64,000 nt of DNA, from contig OX352763.1 of NCBI GenBank assembly GCA_947095585.1, forward strand, positions 18,587,462-18,651,461, in the 5' to 3' direction. Every line of letters starts with the position of its first letter. The stretch's first letter is position 1. The notes beneath the pieces are model-generated. The model was not told where the DNA came from and did no database searches. It saw nothing but the letters and a program-made list of their open reading frames with translations. The position numbers and the translations under genes were made by a program. Shown here one piece after another: positions 23,640 to 36,997 of the stretch. Origin of the DNA: Nephrocerus scutellatus (taxonomy: Eukaryota; Arthropoda; Insecta; Diptera; Pipunculidae).

Positions 23640-24720
23640 TGTCACGCCAACTACGTCATCAGTTTGATCCGTCTGTGTAAATCATCATCATCCAAGTAAG
23701 CGTCTTCTTCCCAGAATGATCTGGAGGGGAAGGTGACCTGGAAGTTTTTGTTGAGTTGGAGTTGCAGAGTGGTGTATTCTATGTTGTCTGGGATCCTGAC
23801 TAAATTTAGGATAGAGGAGTGATCAATTTCATTTATAGTCCACTGGGAGATAAAATTGAGGTGAATAGCCGACATAGCAGCTGCCTGCCTGTTGAAAGTG
23901 GTGTCGAGTGCTGTAAGGTTGAACAGAATGTCCAGTCAGCGGAGGGGATTGTACGAAGTGCTCCCCTCATACATAGACCTGCTGATCTTTGGAGTTTTCT
24001 TATCTTTTCAATAGTTACTTTCTTATGTAAGGCAGTCCACCCTACAGTCACACCTTATAGAAGAGTAGGTCTTACTACCGCCGTATATAGCAAATGAGTT
24101 ACATGGGGTTGAATACCTCATGCTTTTTTACATGAGAAGGGTTTACGAACGCTTTCTTGTATGTTTGGTTTCCAGCTTAGCTTTCTGTCCAGAATTAGGC
24201 CAGAGAATGTTTAGCTTTTACCTAAAATAGAAGGAGGGATAATAATTAAAACTTTATATTTCCTGCTGAGTAGGACAAGCTTAATTTTTTAAGGACTTAC
24301 CACCTAACCACAGCGATCTGCCCAGCAAGTAAGCTTGTTGAGAGCAAAGTCGACAGTGCATCCGTAATTGCGGATGTGTTGACGTTGTTAAAAGGGCCTT
24401 CAATGTCTAGGAATATTACCATTATGAAGGAAATGTTCAATACTTGAACACACAGTGTGTGCAGATCTATTTCTACAGACTTGCCTTGACAATACGCGTT
24501 TTGATCTGTAGACAGGAGGCTTCTGTAAATGCGTGTGCATTAGGAATGATGATAGACTTATTGGTCTGAGATCCTTTGGACTAACGTGCGAGCATTTGCC
24601 TGATTTGTGTATGAAGACCACTTTCACTTCTTTCCATAAAAATTGAATGTGGACCACATCGAGACAACTCTTAAGTATTGTTTCTAGCAAAGGATGGATA
24701 ATATCCGATATCTTTGCAGC
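23640..24720 (-). mobile_element. R1/LOA-type LINE fragment with internal deletion
   Basis: Minus strand from about 24690: WKEVKVVFIHKSGK, then SPKDLRPISLSSF, then SIEHFLHNGNIPRH at 24400, the fingers part of a reverse transcriptase. Most of the palm, including the YADD region, is absent. The frame at 23833-24051 resumes with VGWTALHKKV and RKLQRSAGLCMRGALRT, the post-palm region, and an RNase H stretch follows to about 23640. The order is correct for one internally deleted copy. Confidence 0.78.
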
Positions 24721-26589
24721 TTTAAGCTGTAAGCACTTACAGAACGAAGAAAAAAATCTAAAGATTTAATTTTTTATTTTTCATTTAACATCGCTATAAC
24801 ATACTTTAACAGTCAAGTATAAATAATGTTCTAGGAAATGTCAAATTAAAAACTTCAAAGTCATATAGTATTACACTTTTACACCTTTTCTTAAGGGATT
24901 GGTATTGTAGACTCTAATAAACTTTTTTTGAAAATTTTCACACCGCATAGAAGAGCACATCATCAAGAAACCCTCAGCCATTATCTCATATTGGAATCCC
25001 TTTAAAGAGTAGGTTTCTTTCGAAGTTGCTATAAGTTACTTAATGGAATATAATTTCATTCAAATGGCTGCCTCATCTTGCTTTGCAGTAGAGCATCCTG
25101 AAAATGCAAATCTCGCGTACATATATATCGATGTTTTGAGGTACTATTTATCAATAGTACCTGAACTATTGCTCAAAAGCCCATCAGATAAGCGATAACT
25201 AAGCGGGTGGTCACTTTGCTTCAACAGCAATTTATTAAGATTGGCTTTGACGAGGACTGGATGACAATAGGAAAGGTTTACATTCTTCGGCAAGACGTTC
25301 AGGTACATGTGCAGTCAATTTTATCTACCTATGTGTCTACTGAATCTCTCCATTTTCCGATTTTTTTTTATTAATTCAGGAAAGATCGTTTGGTAGGTGT
25401 TCAAAGATGACTGAACATCACTTGTAGCAACCTAACCGATACAATATAGCACTAGCATCAAATCTGGAACCTGGTGGTTTACCAACTTTTGGACTGGTCA
25501 TATATGCAGACCGACTATTATTGGTGTAAATTAGAAAAGGTGGGCTTAGTTTCAACAAAAAGGCGTCAAATGCCACACAGGTAGCCTAACAAATTACCAG
25601 CACAATAAAATGTAATTTTTATCTTTAGTGCTATGTCAATTCAACTGTCCTTGGTTGGTATAGTTGCTCCTGAGGCTTTTTGGCGTCGAATTAGCCAAAC
25701 ACAAAATTGACGGCATATCCCGCAATTTTTGCAACAAAAAATCATTTAAAATTGGATTCAGCGCATTCACTCGTGCAGTCATTTCCATGGTGGATCTTCG
25801 AATGATGTTGTTTTCTATAGTAAATGTTAAATGATGTTACTTTAACCCGATATCAGAGTACACAAGATGTCTTATTTATAGCGCTATACTTTTTCGAATT
25901 CGTACTCCACTAAGTATGGGTAGTTTTGTGGAATAAATATTTGATCTTTCAAATAAAAATCTGAAAGATTGGCCATCTTAGTAAGGTTGGTGCCAGGCCA
26001 ATAACATCGCCCACAAAGAAACAATTATTACGGAACCTCTTTTACTTTGTTTTTTGCTTAGAGCAGTTTGGTTTTGTGCTGGCTGTTTTTGATGCCATCA
26101 ATATACCGTTATATATAGTCTAATATATGGTTTTAATCGCTTGTTATGATCAAGAACAGGTACTTCAAATGTTATCATGGGTTTCAGGTCAACATCTCTT
26201 ACTGAAGCCTTGTTAGTTCTAGTCAAATTACCGCTCTAACAAACTTCTCTTCTGCTTGGTGAAGTTCCAATTCCTCATTTATCTGGCTTTTAAGCAACTA
26301 ATTAAAGTCTGATCTGATTACAAGAGACTATACATAACTGCTCCTGATGACTGCTTCCGTCTGTGCCCTTGTTTATATTTTCTAAGATATTAATTAGTAT
26401 ATCACAATTTTTCTACTTTATATCATTGTCACACTGTCTATCGCTTATCGGAGGATTAAAATTTTACTTTCGGAACTTTTTAGACGTTCACTGCTTCACT
26501 TTATTTGTCATCTGCATCGATTTTTGTTTGAATTGTTCACCTCCAAAAAATGTATTACCACTCAGTTCCTGTACTAAATTGTTAGAATG
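24721..26589. other. intergenic, mostly unassigned
   Basis: No coding signal. It contains a perfect 10-base-stem hairpin at 25139-25162 and a dispersed repeat at 25977-26036 that recurs at 31868-31929 (shared core GTAAGGTTGG...ATTATTACGGAACC). Confidence 0.5.
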
Positions 26590-28065
26590 ATAAGAAAAAA
26601 GTTTGACTCACATTGACTTATTATTAACAAATCTATTATAGCCAATGTATATAACAGAGTCACAAAAAAAACAACAACTCACCATAATCGATAGAAATGT
26701 ATATTACAAAAGTAAACTCATTACATACTATATTGTTGTTGCTCTACTGAATGAGCCGTGGAGCAAGACGACACATTAATGAGCAAATTCAAAAGATTAG
26801 TGCACAATTTTTGATAAGCAATAATAGTTGAAAATCTACTAAAATTAATTTTCTAAACTCAGAAAACGTAATTAGATAACAAAAGTAAAAATAGCACATT
26901 TGTTAATTTTTTGTTTTGTTGTTATTTGGTGAGTTTTGCATAACTGAACTGGAGTGAAAAGAGGATGTCCTAAGAAATATGATACTCCTGACAAACGAAT
27001 GTCAGAGGTTAACAAAATTTTGTTTTCGATAAAATAATTTTCAATCTTTTATATAAATTTTATATAATATTCCTATCAAACTTACCAACTAAATGATGAT
27101 AGAGTTGTAAATATTAAAGTACGACAGAGACAGAGCCGAGAATATGAGACATGTAATTATGTAGATAAAGTTTTAGTTTAGAAAAACAAAAATACTTATT
27201 AGGAAATTAAAAAAGGGAATTTCTTTCCCTTTCGAGCAGAAATAAGAATAATTTTATTAAATCTATTTCAATCTCAAAGAAATTGTCCAAAACCATGTGT
27301 AACTTTGCTAAATTAATGAAAATATTTCGAAAGCGAAAAAAAATGTAACCCAACAAAAGTTAAACAACAACAACTAATTAACTAACGCTGAAACTTAAAA
27401 TTAGGCATACAAAGAAATTAGAAAATTAGAAATTTGATGAAAAAATACATACTTACAAATGTAATTCAAGACATCTAAAACAATTCGCTAAACAATAAAA
27501 AAGCAAAAAATGCTCAATGAGTTTCATTTGAAAAACGAATAAAACATTTACACAATTTATTTTTTGTATTAACAAATAAGATGATATATATATATATTAA
27601 GTATATAAAGAAGGACAACATAGATCCTTGCCTCAAACTATAAAAAATATGCATAAATACCCTGTACTCGAATTGAAATGCCAAAGGATATTGTCAATGA
27701 GAAAATGCGGGATTGCAGATTTGTTGTCTAAGCGAAGATGTACGTACTCGTAAAATAGCATACATAACAGTATATTTAGTGTATTCAGGCAATTAATGAT
27801 GAGGAAACTGAGAATTGTGTACTAACGGGATTATTAGTTAATATCGAAATGTATCTGATAAATAAGAAATTGAATAAATTAAATTGTAAGAGAAATTTAT
27901 ACGCAGCAATGCAACAGATAGCTGCTGACAACGGACAACAAATGATAATGTGTCACCTGAATCTAGGTAATTTCAGCAAAATAAAATATCAAAAGAATTC
28001 TAAGAAAATTACTAAGAAAATGTATAAATAAATAATTATATTATAAGAAAAACATAAAGAAAATA
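26590..28065 (+). other. A-rich tract resembling a long 3' UTR
   Basis: Strongly A-rich on the + strand, with several AATAAA-type signals (for example near 27495, 27537 and 28027) and CAACAACAA pieces. No transposon motif or domain-bearing frame. The composition is like that of long fly 3' UTRs. If real, it could be a distal UTR of the LRR gene or of an unseen gene. It may equally be plain AT-rich spacer. Confidence 0.3.
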
Positions 28066-28559
28066 ACTGGTTTTTTATTTGTTAGCGAAATGGTGAAGAT
28101 AAAATTTCAAATGTCCATTGAATGCTTAACAGCTAATTGCTGTGAATAGATATGGTGACAGTATGCACTATTGTGGTGTACCAGTATGTAGTTGAAATTC
28201 GTACGAGAGTAAGTAAAAGCATCTCATGTATCTCACTAGTGCGACAATCATAGATAAGCTATTAACCGCAGTAGGTATTCTGGCGATGGTAAATAATATA
28301 TTGATATTTTACTAGCTGGGTGCTTAAACAAAATTCCAACTTTAGGTCGGTTACAGAAAGTGCTACTGGAGCCTTTTAAAACTCTCACCAAACCGCCTTA
28401 GTTCAAAGTTTTTCCAAAAGATTCTTAGACATTGCTATCCTCGCGATGTTGTTGCATATTTTACAAAACCATGTGTTCAAGTTGGTCTTATTGCTGTTAT
28501 AGATGCAATTTTTTAAAGTTTAAGAAGGGCAATGCAATGTTAGGAAATTCGACAGTGCT

Positions 28560-29640
28560 GCGTATTTATGTCTTTTTTTTTTGTTGGAAGCATTTTACTC
28601 CTCTAGGAATACAAAACAAACGTGGTATAACGTTGTTGAGTACCGCGTATAAAATTGTCTATCTATCCTACAAGACATACAGCCCATACGCTAAAGTCAC
28701 CATTGGTCAATACAAGTGTGGCTTCATCCCAGGCAAATCAACAACTAATCAGATTTATACCTATGTGTAGAGTAACAAAATTCACTAAACCATCTTTTCA
28801 TAGACTTTAAAGCCGCCTATGATAGCATAGCCAGAGTAGAACTTTACAAAAGTCATGAGAGAATTCGGCATCCCAAATAAACTGACACGACTATGTAGGT
28901 TGACCCATCCCAATGTTATAAGCCCAGTAAAAATATTCGGATAACTATCAAGTCTATTCAACATCTGTAACGGGAAAAGAGGCCTGCGTCCTCTTCAACC
29001 TGACGTTGGAAAAAAAGATTCGAACCGAGAGGAACAATCCTCTATAAGTCCATTCAAGTAATGACTTACGCAGACGATACTGACATCGTTGGCAGGAGCC
29101 GAAGAGCTGTACAGGAAGCTTTTATCAAGCTCGAGCGAGCGGCACGAAATCTAGGGCTGCAAATAATTGAGAGCAAAACAAAGTAAATGGTGATCACGCC
29201 TGCGAGTAGAAGATCCGACATTGATCCATCCATTAAAATAATGGATTAGTGCAATTCTTAAACTATCTCTGGTCAACAGTATAAGCCGATAGCAGCTTGG
29301 AACCAGAAATACCCGCACGGTTGTTAAAAGCCAACAAAGCCTACTTTAGTCTGTCAAGACTCTTTAAATTCAGGAATTTAACCATAACATCCAAGTTGGT
29401 GGTGTATTAGACTATGGTCATACCAGTACTTACATATGGATCCGAGACTTGGGTGCTTAGCAAAAAGCATTCTTATCTCCTGAGAGAAAAGTCTGACGGA
29501 GAATTGATAGGAATATGTGAGGAAGTGCGATCCCGGAGACACTCTAACGATGAGATCTTCGAGAGTTGCCGCGATGTCAACATCGTAATAAGAATTAAGA
29601 AAGAAGACACCTAGCTCGCATGAACGAAGAGGATCCTACT
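28560..29640 (+). mobile_element. RTE-like LINE fragment, best-preserved reverse transcriptase copy
   Basis: Motifs in order through several frames: RGITLLSTAYKI (about 28632), QYKCGFIPGKSTTNQIYT (about 28708-28760), DFKAAYDSI (about 28803), MTYADDTDIVGRSR (about 29062-29103, an intact YADD catalytic core), then VLTYGSETWVLSK (29425-29463) and SCRDVNIVIRIKKED (29566-29611). It lacks the endonuclease half, and stops occur between blocks. The fragments at 1, 4440, 54850 and 63150 belong to the same or a close family. Confidence 0.85.
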
Positions 29641-29644
29641 CTGA

Positions 29645-30000
29645 ATGTCCATTCTGTTTCATTCTCTTTGCTTTATTTGTTCATTCTTTATTAATTTCTA
29701 TTCTTTATTTTGTCGATTTTCTATTTAATCTCTATCCTTTCCATCATTTTTTGTTCCTTCTTTATTTGTCCATTTTCGATTCCAATATCTACCAATTGGT
29801 TGTGTTATACTCATCCTTATTTGTTATCCAACCGTCGGCGTCGTTATCTATCCATTCCTCTATCTATCATTCTTTTTTCACTGCTTATCCATTATTTGTT
29901 TATCCAACCAAAGTGTAATTGTTGGCACACATCCGATATGCAATATTGCATTCACGCGTTTCACGAATATTTAATGAGAAGTTGTATTTTCTGTCCGTTC
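29645..30000. other. pyrimidine-rich low-complexity DNA
   Basis: The + strand is dominated by T and C with ATTC/TTTATT-like pieces. The open frame here is a by-product of this composition. Confidence 0.5.
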
Positions 30001-31739
30001 GTCCGAAAGTGAAAAAACACAATAGCTATTGTACGCTAAACGCACTCTTATCCGTATTATACAGATGATGTTTTTATTCAACATTCTACAAAAAAAACTT
30101 GTAAACTGAAGTGCGAGGCATTGCATTCCATTGTGTCGCTTTAAGTCTCGGTGCCGATAGAGACAGCACTCGTTAGATGCTGGCACTGATTGGAGTACAG
30201 AATGCAACAGAGTGTTACACATTGTAGTGCACGTCGGAGGAGTAATTAATTTCTTTTACAAATTATGTCCCTCCTTCTATGAGTTATTTCGCTCGTGCAG
30301 ATGGAGCATAAAAATCCCCATACTACTCTTCTATCCTGCGCACAGATTAATGAGACACCATTTCGCGTAAATTAAAAGGATTTTGATAAGTGGTTTCGGA
30401 TTAAACTTCATTTTAGTTGAACAAAATGAGTTGATTTAATTTAGTAGTTGGGTGATAATGAGTAAGGATAAAAAACCCACGTATATACCGCAGAAGAGTA
30501 GTTACAAAGCTTTCTATTGGTTCAACAGTTTCAGTATTTTTTTGTGAAAATAGAAAGGATTTTTTTTTGATTTACCACTGCACTCTTTTTCTTTACTCCA
30601 TCAGCCATTAAGTGTGCATTCAATTAAACATTCCAAAGTCATAATGAAATTAAAGTCCAAGTACCAATTTCTTCAACTCAAATAAACATCCAAAGATTCA
30701 AACTAAATGTTAGTGCTAGAAAGCCATCTCTGTTTACATTTCCTTAATACTTTGTCATTTGCTACCCACACAGTAAAACCACTTTCATTAATTAGTTGAA
30801 GATTTCTACTATTTATTTGTCCTCTTTCCATGATGTTGATGTTTGCTGGATGACGTAGCTAGCAATAAGGGTGAAGTTTCAGAAAAGGTAAAGGGAGCAA
30901 CTTGAAACAGTAGCCGCGTGCGGTAGTATCCTTGATGACGGTGCTTAGTTAAACCAAAAATATCTGAAACTTTTCAACTTTATGTTTCGTATAAATGCTT
31001 TCCACTTGAACAATTTTCTTCTTCATTTTACGAAACCAAGTTATGCATTCGGCCGTCAAAACAAAAAAAAATGATAGCAATGTAATAACTGTGAGTCAGA
31101 GATCAGGGGAGTACGATTCGGATTATCCGCTTATGTCCAGTGGGGCACGCACGTTCTCTTAGGTCGTCTCGTATTATTTTATTGAGAACTGCAAACTTAT
31201 GGCCTTCCTGATTACTTTTTTGATATCACTGGAAGCATCAGCATTAGCTCTGCGAGGAGTCTCGGAAGAAATTTTAATATCCAAAGTAGACACAGTGTAA
31301 ATTGAATTATGGCAATTAACTGTAACTAAATAAACGGACCTTAAAAATGCAACAATCTCATTAGAAAATCGCTATTACTATGAATTTTAAAACAAGAGAA
31401 GTAAGTCGTAAGCGAATGGTATCGTGGCGTAGCTGATTAAATATCAACTAACAGCTCCAATGCACTCAATAATATGAGAAAGTACAATGGAGTGAACACT
31501 AGAAAAGATGTAATGTTCGCCACCTTCCCATTACCTATGTGGCTTTTACCAAGCTCTACTAAAGCCCCATACATTAGAAAGGTAATTAGTCTGTCAGTCT
31601 GGTTTCAATGCAGGAAAATTACCAATGTTTACCCTCATCCCTTTATGTATTTTTTGCTCCAAAAAAAATGCACATTAAATTTATTTGAAACTGTGATATC
31701 CGCGGCGGTCAGCCATCAGCAGAATACGGGGAATAACAC
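30001..31739. other. unassigned intergenic DNA
   Basis: No element, RNA gene or convincing coding frame recognised. Confidence 0.5.
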
Positions 31740-31980
31740 AGAATGCTCTAGAATTGCAGGTGGCCGTAACTATCTCTGACTGGTGGAGGTGCAATCAAAC
31801 CTCCACGTGGTGGCCGCCGGTAATTTTCCTCCAATGTAGGAAAACCTGAATGATCGGGCTAGTCCCTTTAAAGTAAGGTTGGCGCGAGGTCAATAATCTC
31901 GCCTGTAAAAAATTATTATTACGGAACCCACGGGAGGCCAGGACCGGACCGGTTGTAGAAACAGATGATGATGATATCCG
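31740..31980 (+). repeat. dispersed repeat, probable LINE untranslated end with ATG-rich tail
   Basis: Contains an inverted pair GGAGGTGCAATCAAACCTCC (about 31784-31803). It also holds the core shared with 25977-26036 and a GGAGGCCAGGACCGGACCGG segment followed by ATGATGATG (about 31965). The end resembles the 3' tail of the RTE-like copy at 54850 (GGAGGCCGGTCCGGAC then ATGATG on its own strand). Probably untranslated sequence of that or a related family. Confidence 0.45.
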
Positions 31981-32869
31981 CTATGAGTTGATAAGATAAT
32001 TCCTTATTTATTCTTGTGATAGTGATAGTCCACTAAAAATACAATCGTATAAAAAGGACACTATTATAGTTGGAGGACGGACCCATGCCCAATAACGTAC
32101 AAACGAGAGTGAATGATATTCGATCACTCGGCTGAGTAGAGTATTGATATCGGTATTTTACACACTTTTTATACCGCTTGTATTAACAAATATTTACACA
32201 TCTCAATTATGCAATAAGAAGAGTGAACGTAGTGGGACCATGTCTGCGAACAGATCCATTGGCGTTCCACAATTAATGTATTCCAATGGTTAGCAAGATC
32301 GGAGGGCGTGCCATAAAAATTCAAATATTAAACAGATTTTTTTATTAGTATTATTGGTTTATATTATGCTTTATAATGTAATTATAACAGATCAAGACCA
32401 AGTTGCAGACACCAACACTTTTTCATCTTTGTTATTATTACTTGTCTACTACTTTTAATCCAATTCATTCTTTCGCTGACGACAACACGATCAGTCTCCA
32501 GTCTCCAGTCTTAGGAACATTCCTCCTATTGGCGAGTGCAACTTACAACGTTAAGAACGTTCAATTCTGACCTGAATGCATTTGCTTTTCTACAACTACG
32601 ACGTGGGTTTTCCGAGCTCAATCATGACAGTCATGCTTGTTTACATAGTCGCCAAGAAGAATTTTAAGCTAAGTCGACGTCAGCTTTTCTAAATCACAAG
32701 AAGAAAGCGATAACAAAACGTGGGGTACCTTAGCCTTAGTAAGCGAATAATCCGAGGTTTTTATGCAGAATTTTTCTCAGTATACCGTCCAGATCTATAG
32801 AGAGAAATGAAAGTGGGTTTCAAAATTTAAGCTGACAAATATTCCCACTTTAATATAAAAGATCACAAT

Positions 32870-33650
32870 CCCATTAGTGTTAGACTCTTTTAGAGACACT
32901 ATCCACATATGCACTATGCACACAAAGGAATTCTATCTACTAATCGAAAAGCGTAATGTAAAGAAAAATCATTATAAAAACCGCTTTGCGCCAGTACTTT
33001 ACATTGACATAGACTACAAGGAGTACAAAATGGTAGCATTCCTAGACATTAAAAATGCTTTTAATAACGTCAACACATCTGCGATCCCGGATGCACTGTC
33101 GACTGTGAGGTTAGATGACTCTCTTGGCGAATTAATTAATCATCTGCTCACAAGGTGGAATATTAACTCAATACTGGATGTGACGTCTGCCAGAAGATCT
33201 ATCTGCAGAGGAAGTCCTCAAGGTGGAGTCCTATCCCCCTTCTGGTGGTGAGTGAGCTGCTGATATGTATTAAAATGGAGGGCTGCGGAGTGATCGCCTC
33301 GGATGACATTGCTAATCCCTTCAGAGGAAAGGAACTCCTAAAATGTGCTTTCAACAAGCGAACGACAATGGCAGATTGTTGTGGTTTTTGGGTAAGTCCC
33401 CACAGAACAGAACTTTCCCTTTTTACCAGAATATACAAAATCCCACATGTTGATCCCCATTCTCGTAATGACATAATCTTAACTTTTTCTAATGAAGCCA
33501 AATATCTGGGTCTTATTCTGAATAATAAGTTAAGCTGCAAACGCATCATCGTAAAGACACAGGGGCACTCTTCTCATGCAAAAAAGCCATTGGATACAAA
33601 TCTCTCCCACACAATATCACTTATTGGCTATATACATTGCATATAGTTGA
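32870..33650 (+). mobile_element. R1/LOA-type LINE reverse transcriptase fragment
   Basis: The frame from 32877 has MVAFLDIKNAFNNVNTSAIP (catalytic motif A, Asp kept) and RGSPQGGVLSPFWW (motif B). After a frameshift the next frame begins VSELLICIKMEGCGVIASDD, where motif C (Y/F-ADD) has been lost. Then come FTRIYKIPHV and AKYLGLILNNKLSCK, the thumb region. RNase H is not recognised downstream. Confidence 0.85.
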
Positions 33651-36019
33651 GCATTTTTTGGGTGCGAATCCTTTTAAGCTTGCGCAAATTATAAACAAAA
33701 ATAACGAGATTTTGGAGCTCAGCATCACCTTCTGAATGCTACAGGTTGGATATAATCAACCCAATTACCTATTACTTCATCAGGTTTTCTAAGAACTGTA
33801 GTTGCAAAAGGGTGCACTCAAGCGCTATTCGAGGTTTCACTAGGGCGGCGAGGACCACCAATGTTACGTACCTTACAACTTTGCGTCATTGGGATAACGA
33901 TAACGAATACCCAACTACTTACAGTATTGTCCTTTACTTACTCATGAGCGCTTTTAATGTAATTGTAATTAAATCATACAATTTACGTGAATTGTTTGGT
34001 GGTGATCAGTGTATGAAAGAGACCGAAAATCGCTAGCGGTTACAAGCAGTGCATGGCCGACGCGATGCGCTCCAGAACCGCTTGCGAGTCTATAGTAGTC
34101 CTGATAAAATGTCAGATGTGCACTTGCTTATGGCAAATGCTCTATCTCTAATAAGGATCTCTTCACTTTTATGGCCTTAAAGCTTTTATAGTTTGAATGA
34201 GTGCTCAAAGCAAAACTTGCAATTAAATATTTACTGTTAGAGTGTTAGAGTATATCCACACACATCGGTAGATGAATGTCTAATCAACGCAGCGAAAAGC
34301 AAATAACCAAAACAGATGCCTTTTACTTAGAGGTTCTCTAGCATTCTGTAGTACACGCTCCAGAAGGGTTTTTCTTAATTATACGTTTGCATGTGGCGTC
34401 TCGCGTCTCACTTAAGTGTGCTTCAAAGGAGCTTCATTTGCGTTTTTCTTCACCTAAGTAATCAGCTGATGAGCTGTGCCCTGAGCCTGCTGCCATACAC
34501 TCACTATCTCCATTGAAATGGAAGATACTGCTGCATAAATAACATAAACACCAGGAAATGTGAAATTGAAAGAATTTCAGTAGGAGTACGTGGGGAAGTT
34601 CATATGAAGCGAGCACGCAAAACATTGGAGGAACGCTCGCGCATCAACATCAAACGAGAGCTGCTATACGCCACTCTATCTGTCTATCTGTCTTTCAGTT
34701 GCCCTGTCTGTCGTAAGTAAATGAAATTACCTCCGTTTAAATTGCGAAATTGTTATTCCGAATGCGATGCAACTGCGAAATCCAACGGCAACGATGATCC
34801 TTTTACATTTTACCCTTCCCTTCCGGCACTCCAGCATTTCTTTTAAGACCTTTGAAACGCGCTGCAAAGAAGCTTCTTTAGCGGAAAATACAAATTAAGT
34901 GAAATGCGAATGCCACGGAACAGGCTAACGACAGGCGCAGGTACGAACAGACAAATCGCTTGTCGTCGAGGTCTTCTCAACAGTGAAGCTCATCAGGTGC
35001 TGGTGCTGCAGAGGATAAGATATTTAAATAATATAATTCCATGCAAATGAGAACGCTAATAGGACGTTCATTCGATTCATCATCCTGTTGTTCTTCCTCG
35101 GTTTTCCTCCGCTCTATTTTTGCGTGTGTTTTTATGTCTGTGTAAGTAATTGGGGTGCTTGGTGTGCATTTCTTTTGGATCGGAGATTTTTCGGAAATTA
35201 ATTTAAGCTCGTTAACAAGCTTTTTTTTTTACTTATTTTCTGTTTTGTTCTCTCGCTGGCTTATTCAAAGATTTCTGCCTTTCATAATTATTGTAAATGC
35301 TTTTAAAAAGAACAAAAGATTATAGGGAAGCACAACACAACAAACAGCTTTTAGATTTTTCGTAAATTCTTATATCTCTGCATTCAATGTTCATTCTTTT
35401 ATTCATTAAAACTTCAAGATTTATAATTCAGTTCGCTTACATAATGCATAATCCGAAATGCATTTCGACCGCTTAATAACAAATTGGACTCACAAAAGTA
35501 CATCTCCTTTGTAGCGCGGATTAAACGTTGAATCAAAACTATTTTTAATTAGAGGCACATTGTATAGTTAGTCGTCTTTCAGTGTTTTTGTGTATTTGTA
35601 TGTGGGTGTGGACAAATGCGCATTAAAGTACTAAACGATTCAAAAGCGTACTAGCTTGCGTTTACGGAAAGGATTTCTAATGAAGAACATCTTAAGTAAT
35701 TAAGCTCTGCAGTTTGACCGAATTTACATTTTAAATTTTACGTTTAAATATTAGAATATATAGTATATAAGAACTATGGTCAATGCTGGTTCTGTGCTTT
35801 CATAAAAAAGGTCTCAGACCGTATTTAGAGTCAATACAAGATCCTTTAAATGGATGAATGGAACAGGATAGAAGTTGTTTTCCTGCGAGATTCTAAATCA
35901 TTATGATATGCTATGGTGTGAAAGTATATAATACGAGTAGAAGTTCAACAGATAGAAAATTGCTTGTTTATAATGAAAGAAAAGAGGTCCTGATGTTCGT
36001 GATGTTTTGAATAACAACG
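33651..36019. other. unassigned intergenic DNA
   Basis: No transposon motif seen. A 38-codon frame at 34604-34720 (starts MKRARKTLEERSRI) has balanced codons and runs into a donor-like GTAAGTAA, but is too short to call. The 34.4-35.2 kb part looks less repetitive than its surroundings. Confidence 0.45.
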
Positions 36020-36070
36020 TTTTTAAATTCTCTATATTAACTTCGCGTTTCCGTGGAGCTGTCTGTCTGT
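36020..36070 (-). repeat. dispersed repeat block encoding REVNIENLK, copy 1
   Basis: AAATTCTCTATATTAACTTC and a few flanking bases recur at 41700-41750. On the minus strand both copies read REVNIENLK. The repeated reading frame suggests a piece of an unidentified element. Confidence 0.5.
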
Positions 36071-36229
36071 TTGTACATATATAGTTGTATTGGGTTGGTG
36101 CGATAATCTGAGAAAAACCACACAAGAGACCTCAGACCGTCGCGTCGATCAATTGTACTCGTTCCCAGTGAGTGCAATATTCAAATCCCTTCGTTACTCT
36201 AAGATAGCAAATGACTGGATCTAGTTTCA

Positions 36230-36990
36230 ACGACCGATCGATCGTTACTATATCACTTGCAACAACGTTCATCCGTAGCCTGGAGAAGACAGGACAGCTG
36301 CAAAAGAAAGCTGTAGTTGATTCTTCTTCCTCCAGGTAAGACTTACATATTCCAACTTGAACATATGACTTCCAGTCGGGTTATTTCCTGCAAGTAAACC
36401 GATCATGCTCCGACAGTTCCTTCTGGATATTCCCAAAATGAACTTAGCGGAGTTTTTGTTCGGCCTATCCACAAAGTGCTTGGTAGTTCTACACGTATTT
36501 ATGGAGTGCCAACGTTATTCCTTTTTGGCTTCCAAAAATCATCGAATACCAATATTTAAGCTTGCCTGACTCAAGCCTAAGATTGGTTCCGGACCAGTAG
36601 GAATATCGGAAATTGCAAGTGCTGATATCCATTGCCTTTTATTCCTGTAAGTCCCGGAACCCATATAAGAGTGACTGAGTTCCATCTTGAAATAGAGTAT
36701 AGTCTTCTCTTATATACTAGAACAATCTTCTAATCGACACAAGGTGATTCCAGTGCTAGTAGATCACCTTGGCTGTCACTATATCTTTTTAGAGACAGCC
36801 CAGTTGGCAACTTGTAAAATAGCAAATATTTCTGTTTGAAAAACAGTTGCCCATTTTTAAAGGGCGAATGCTTCCTTAGAATTTTCATCTAAAAACCATC
36901 CTGCACCAGTTCCTTCATCTTACCGTCATTGTAGAATTTTGGCTCGAATTCCCTAAGGCTCTGAGTTTAATTTTTCCAACTTTTCCTTCA
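36230..36990 (-). mobile_element. R1/LOA-type LINE fragment, RNase H and C-terminal end
   Basis: Minus strand from about 36960: FYNDGKMKE (the TDGS site, altered), then AGWFLDENS/SKEAFAL-like text across a frameshift, KRYSDSQGDLLALESPCV (about 36795-36740), and at 36472-36269 a C-terminal frame with KFILGISRRNCRSMIGLLAG. This order is that of a LINE RNase H followed by its zinc-binding tail. Broken, no intact frame. It touches the LTR-like sequence at 36998. Confidence 0.7.
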
Positions 36991-36997
36991 AGGGTAT

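Noticed and set aside
29710..30012. A 100-codon hydrophobic frame that could suggest a membrane protein
   Set aside because: The stretch is T/C-rich low-complexity DNA, which always reads as Leu/Ile/Phe/Ser.
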